A stretch of 7,641 nucleotides of DNA from assembly GCA_023392645.1 (NCBI GenBank), contig JAEVYR010000496.1:1-7641 (forward strand), read 5' to 3'. The stretch comes from Chloroflexota bacterium. GTDB taxonomy: Bacteria; Chloroflexota; Chloroflexia; Thermomicrobiales; UBA6265. The notes under the pieces were generated by a model. The model did no database searches, was not told where the DNA came from, and saw only the letters and a list, made by a program, of their open reading frames with translations. Positions 6,012-7,641 of the stretch are shown one piece after another (within the stretch, counting starts at the first letter, position 1; the number at the start of each line of letters is the position of its first letter). A program made the translations under genes and the position numbers.

Positions 6012-7460
6012 GTGACCTTGACCACCACGCGAAGACCCAACATCGTCGTGCTGATGGCCGACGATCACCGGGGCACCGAGATGAGTCACCTGCCGTACGG
6101 GCAGCCCCAGACGCCGGCGCTCGACGCGCTCGCGGCGCGCGGCGTCTCGTTCGATGGCGCCCACTGCCAGGGTTCGATGATCCGGGCCGTCTGCGTTCCG
6201 AGCCGCGCCACGCTGATGACCGGACGCAGCATCTTTGCCTCATCGTGCGACCCATCCGGCGGCGATTTCCAGCGCGCCATCACCATTCCACCGGAGCTCG
6301 AAACCTTCCCCCAAGCCCTCCGCCGCGCCGGCTATCGAACCCACGCCGTGGGCAAGTGGCACAACGACACCGCGACGTTCCAGCGCGCCTTCTCCAGCGG
6401 CGACGCGCTCATGTTCCTGGGCATGAGCGACCATTATCAGGTTCCCGCGTGGTCATATGATCCAAACGGCGAGTACGCCGGCGCGAATGCCTGGAACTTC
6501 GACGAACCACACACCGAGGCGGACACTGCCGGCGATTATCAGATTCGCGAGGGCTTCTCCAGCGACATCTTCGCGGACGCCGCCATCGACTATCTCGGCC
6601 AGGACCACGGCGACGATCCGTTTCTGATGTACGTCGCCTTCACCGCGCCGCACGACCCGCGCACGCCCCCGCCGGGCTGGGAGGTGGACCCTGCCTCGAT
6701 CGAGCTGCCGCCCAACATCCTGCCGGAACATCCCTTCGACAACGGCGAGATGCAGGTGCGGGATGAGCTGCTGGCGGCGTTTCCGCGCTCGGAGGCGGAG
6801 ATCCGGCAACACATCGCCGACTACTACGGCATGATCGCGCACCTCGACCACTCGATCGGACGCATCGTCGACGCCATCGAGGCGAACGGCCTGACCGAGG
6901 ACACCGTGGTGATCTACACCGGCGACCACGGTCTGGCGGTGGGGCAGCACGGTCTGATGGGCAAGCAGAATCTCTACGAGCACAGCCTGCGCGTACCGCT
7001 CGTGATCGCCGGCCCCGGCGTGCCCGCCACCGGCGTCGCCCACGGCCTCTGCTGGCACGCGGATACCACAGCGACGATCTACGCGCTCGCCGGGCTGCCG
7101 CCCAACCGCTCGGCAGAGGGCTCCCCGCTCATCGACGGCAATGGCGACCTCACCGAGGGTCGGCAATCGCTCGCCGCCGCCTACGAGTACAGCCAGCGAT
7201 CGTTCCGGGACACGCGGCACAAGCTGATTCGCTATCGGGAAGTCCCGAACGGCGTCCCGAACCCGGGCACCACGCCGGGAACCGACACGGTGCAGCTCTT
7301 CGACCTGGACCATGACCCGTGGGAGATGACCAACATCGCCGAAGACCCGGCGAACGCCGACATCCTCGAACGCCTGAACAACGAGCTTCTCCGCTGGCAG
7401 CACGATTCTGACGATCCACAATTGGCATATACCAGCGAAGAATCGCGAGCGATCTCATGA
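6012..7460 (+). CDS. Cysteine-type sulfatase (sulfatase 3)
   Basis: Predicted 482-residue sulfatase with the most canonical motif set of the three. From GTG 6012: RRPNIVVLMADDHRG with metal ligands Asp17-Asp18; CVPSR with Cys61 in the classic C-x-P-S-R formylglycine signature; GKWH at 114-117; FTAPHDPR, the histidine-bearing PHxP-type element; TGDHG with Asp305/His306, followed by GQHGLMGK with Lys318; and LFDLDHDPWEMTNI at the C-terminal domain. No signal peptide precedes the first strand, so the enzyme should be cytoplasmic. Start choice: GTG 6012 has GAGG 4 bases upstream; TTG 6018, with GGAG (6009-6012) at 5 bases, is about equally good and gives MTTTRRPN. The reading from GTG 5820 adds 64 arginine-rich, non-family residues and begins upstream of the likely promoter. 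It should hydrolyse a sulfate ester; the specific sugar or alcohol is not recognisable. Confidence 0.93.
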   Translation: MTLTTTRRPNIVVLMADDHRGTEMSHLPYGQPQTPALDALAARGVSFDGAHCQGSMIRAVCVPSRATLMTGRSIFASSCDPSGGDFQRAITIPPELETFPQALRRAGYRTHAVGKWHNDTATFQRAFSSGDALMFLGMSDHYQVPAWSYDPNGEYAGANAWNFDEPHTEADTAGDYQIREGFSSDIFADAAIDYLGQDHGDDPFLMYVAFTAPHDPRTPPPGWEVDPASIELPPNILPEHPFDNGEMQVRDELLAAFPRSEAEIRQHIADYYGMIAHLDHSIGRIVDAIEANGLTEDTVVIYTGDHGLAVGQHGLMGKQNLYEHSLRVPLVIAGPGVPATGVAHGLCWHADTTATIYALAGLPPNRSAEGSPLIDGNGDLTEGRQSLAAAYEYSQRSFRDTRHKLIRYREVPNGVPNPGTTPGTDTVQLFDLDHDPWEMTNIAEDPANADILERLNNELLRWQHDSDDPQLAYTSEESRAIS

Positions 7461-7464
7461 CGGT

Positions 7465-7500
7465 TTGACGCTGGAGGCACGCGAATGTGATGTGATGCAC
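7465..7500 (+). promoter_or_regulatory. Weak promoter-like site before the Tat-signal gene
   Basis: TTGACG (7465-7470) is followed after 17 bases by TGATGT (7488-7493) and then TGCAC (7496-7500). The distance from TTGACG to TGCAC is 31 bases, against 32 at the sulfatase 3 promoter. The -10 match is poor (second base G), so this is suggestive only; the downstream gene may instead be read through from sulfatase 3. Confidence 0.22.
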
Positions 7501-7511
7501 GGGACATGTCG

Positions 7512-7545
7512 GCGCCGAGCGGGCGCAGCGCGGCCGAGGAGGCCG
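7512..7545 (+). other. Two small tandem hairpins in the sulfatase 3 to Tat-gene gap
   Basis: GCGCC/GGCGC (7512-7526) and CGGCC/GGCCG (7531-7545) each form a 5-bp stem with a 5-base loop. They could attenuate or end transcription after sulfatase 3, or could be chance in GC-rich DNA. No T tract follows. Confidence 0.25.
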
Positions 7546-7585
7546 ACGGCGGCATCGAGCGAGCGATTCGAGACGTGACTATCGC

Positions 7586-7591
7586 AGGAGG
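7586..7591 (+). promoter_or_regulatory. Perfect Shine-Dalgarno of the right-edge gene
   Basis: AGGAGG with a 7-base spacer to ATG 7599. This is the best ribosome site in the window and the main support for calling a gene from only 43 visible bases. Confidence 0.75.
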
Positions 7592-7598
7592 CAAGGCA

Positions 7599-7641
7599 AT
7601 GACCAGGATGAATCGACGAACGTTCGCGGGTGGTGTGGCGG
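7599..7641 (+). CDS. Start of a Tat-exported protein (5' partial, cut by window end)
   Basis: Only MTRMNRRTFAGGVA is visible. NRRTF followed by small residues fits the beginning of a twin-arginine signal peptide (R-R-x-F), so the protein is probably exported folded or as a lipoprotein. The ATG at 7608 is an alternative, but AGGAGG favours 7599. It lies 138 bases after sulfatase 3 on the same strand. Tat-type N-termini of this look are common on extracellular solute-binding proteins, dehydrogenases and hydrolases in high-GC bacteria; a binding protein for an importer would fit the cytoplasmic enzymes here, but nothing visible proves it. Confidence 0.65.
   Translation, partial: MTRMNRRTFAGGVA

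Noticed and set aside
6453..7421. 322-codon minus-strand open frame inside sulfatase 3
   Set aside because: Antisense to a gene with all sulfatase motifs; Val/Arg-rich composition typical of the mirror frame, and no recognisable domain.
1..7641. CRISPR array, tRNA, rRNA, insertion sequence or prophage
   Set aside because: No spaced direct repeats, cloverleaf, rRNA-like stretch, transposase or terminal inverted repeats were recognised on either strand.

Overview
The window is a GC-rich, gene-dense stretch of bacterial chromosome. It holds a small catabolic locus: three different cysteine-type sulfatases (alkaline-phosphatase superfamily), a tandem pair of glycerophosphodiester phosphodiesterases (GDPD) and one SorC/DeoR-family sugar-responsive regulator. 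High GC, GTG/TTG starts, many sulfatases, a SorC regulator and a Tat-exported protein suit a free-living heterotroph of the Chloroflexota (Thermomicrobia-like) or another high-GC phylum. No taxonomic marker gene is present, so this is only a lean.

Layout, left to right. A few codons of an upstream gene may end at 24. Sulfatase 1 (78-1628, +) converges on GDPD-B (1646-2383, -); a 49-bp inverted repeat spans both stop codons and makes both proteins end in the same four residues. GDPD-A (2398-3138, -) lies just upstream of GDPD-B in a two-gene operon. A 179-bp intergenic region with TGCAC-type inverted repeats separates this operon from the divergent SorC regulator (3318-4307, +). The regulator converges on sulfatase 2 (4334-5698, -) across a short perfect hairpin. 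A 313-bp divergent intergenic region with one fairly convincing promoter leads to sulfatase 3 (6012-7460, +). After 138 bp with weak promoter-like and hairpin signals, a gene with a strong ribosome binding site and a twin-arginine start (7599 onward) is cut by the window edge.

How the genes may work together (inference): none of the three sulfatases or two GDPDs shows a signal peptide, so all should act in the cytoplasm on an imported substrate. The SorC protein would sense a sugar phosphate or similar intermediate and control the flanking genes. The truncated Tat-type protein may be an exported partner, such as a binding protein for uptake. A sulfated compound with a phosphodiester, or a mixture of such esters, would explain sulfatases and phosphodiesterases in one locus, but the sequence does not identify the substrate. 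No formylglycine-generating enzyme, tRNA, rRNA, CRISPR array or insertion sequence is seen.
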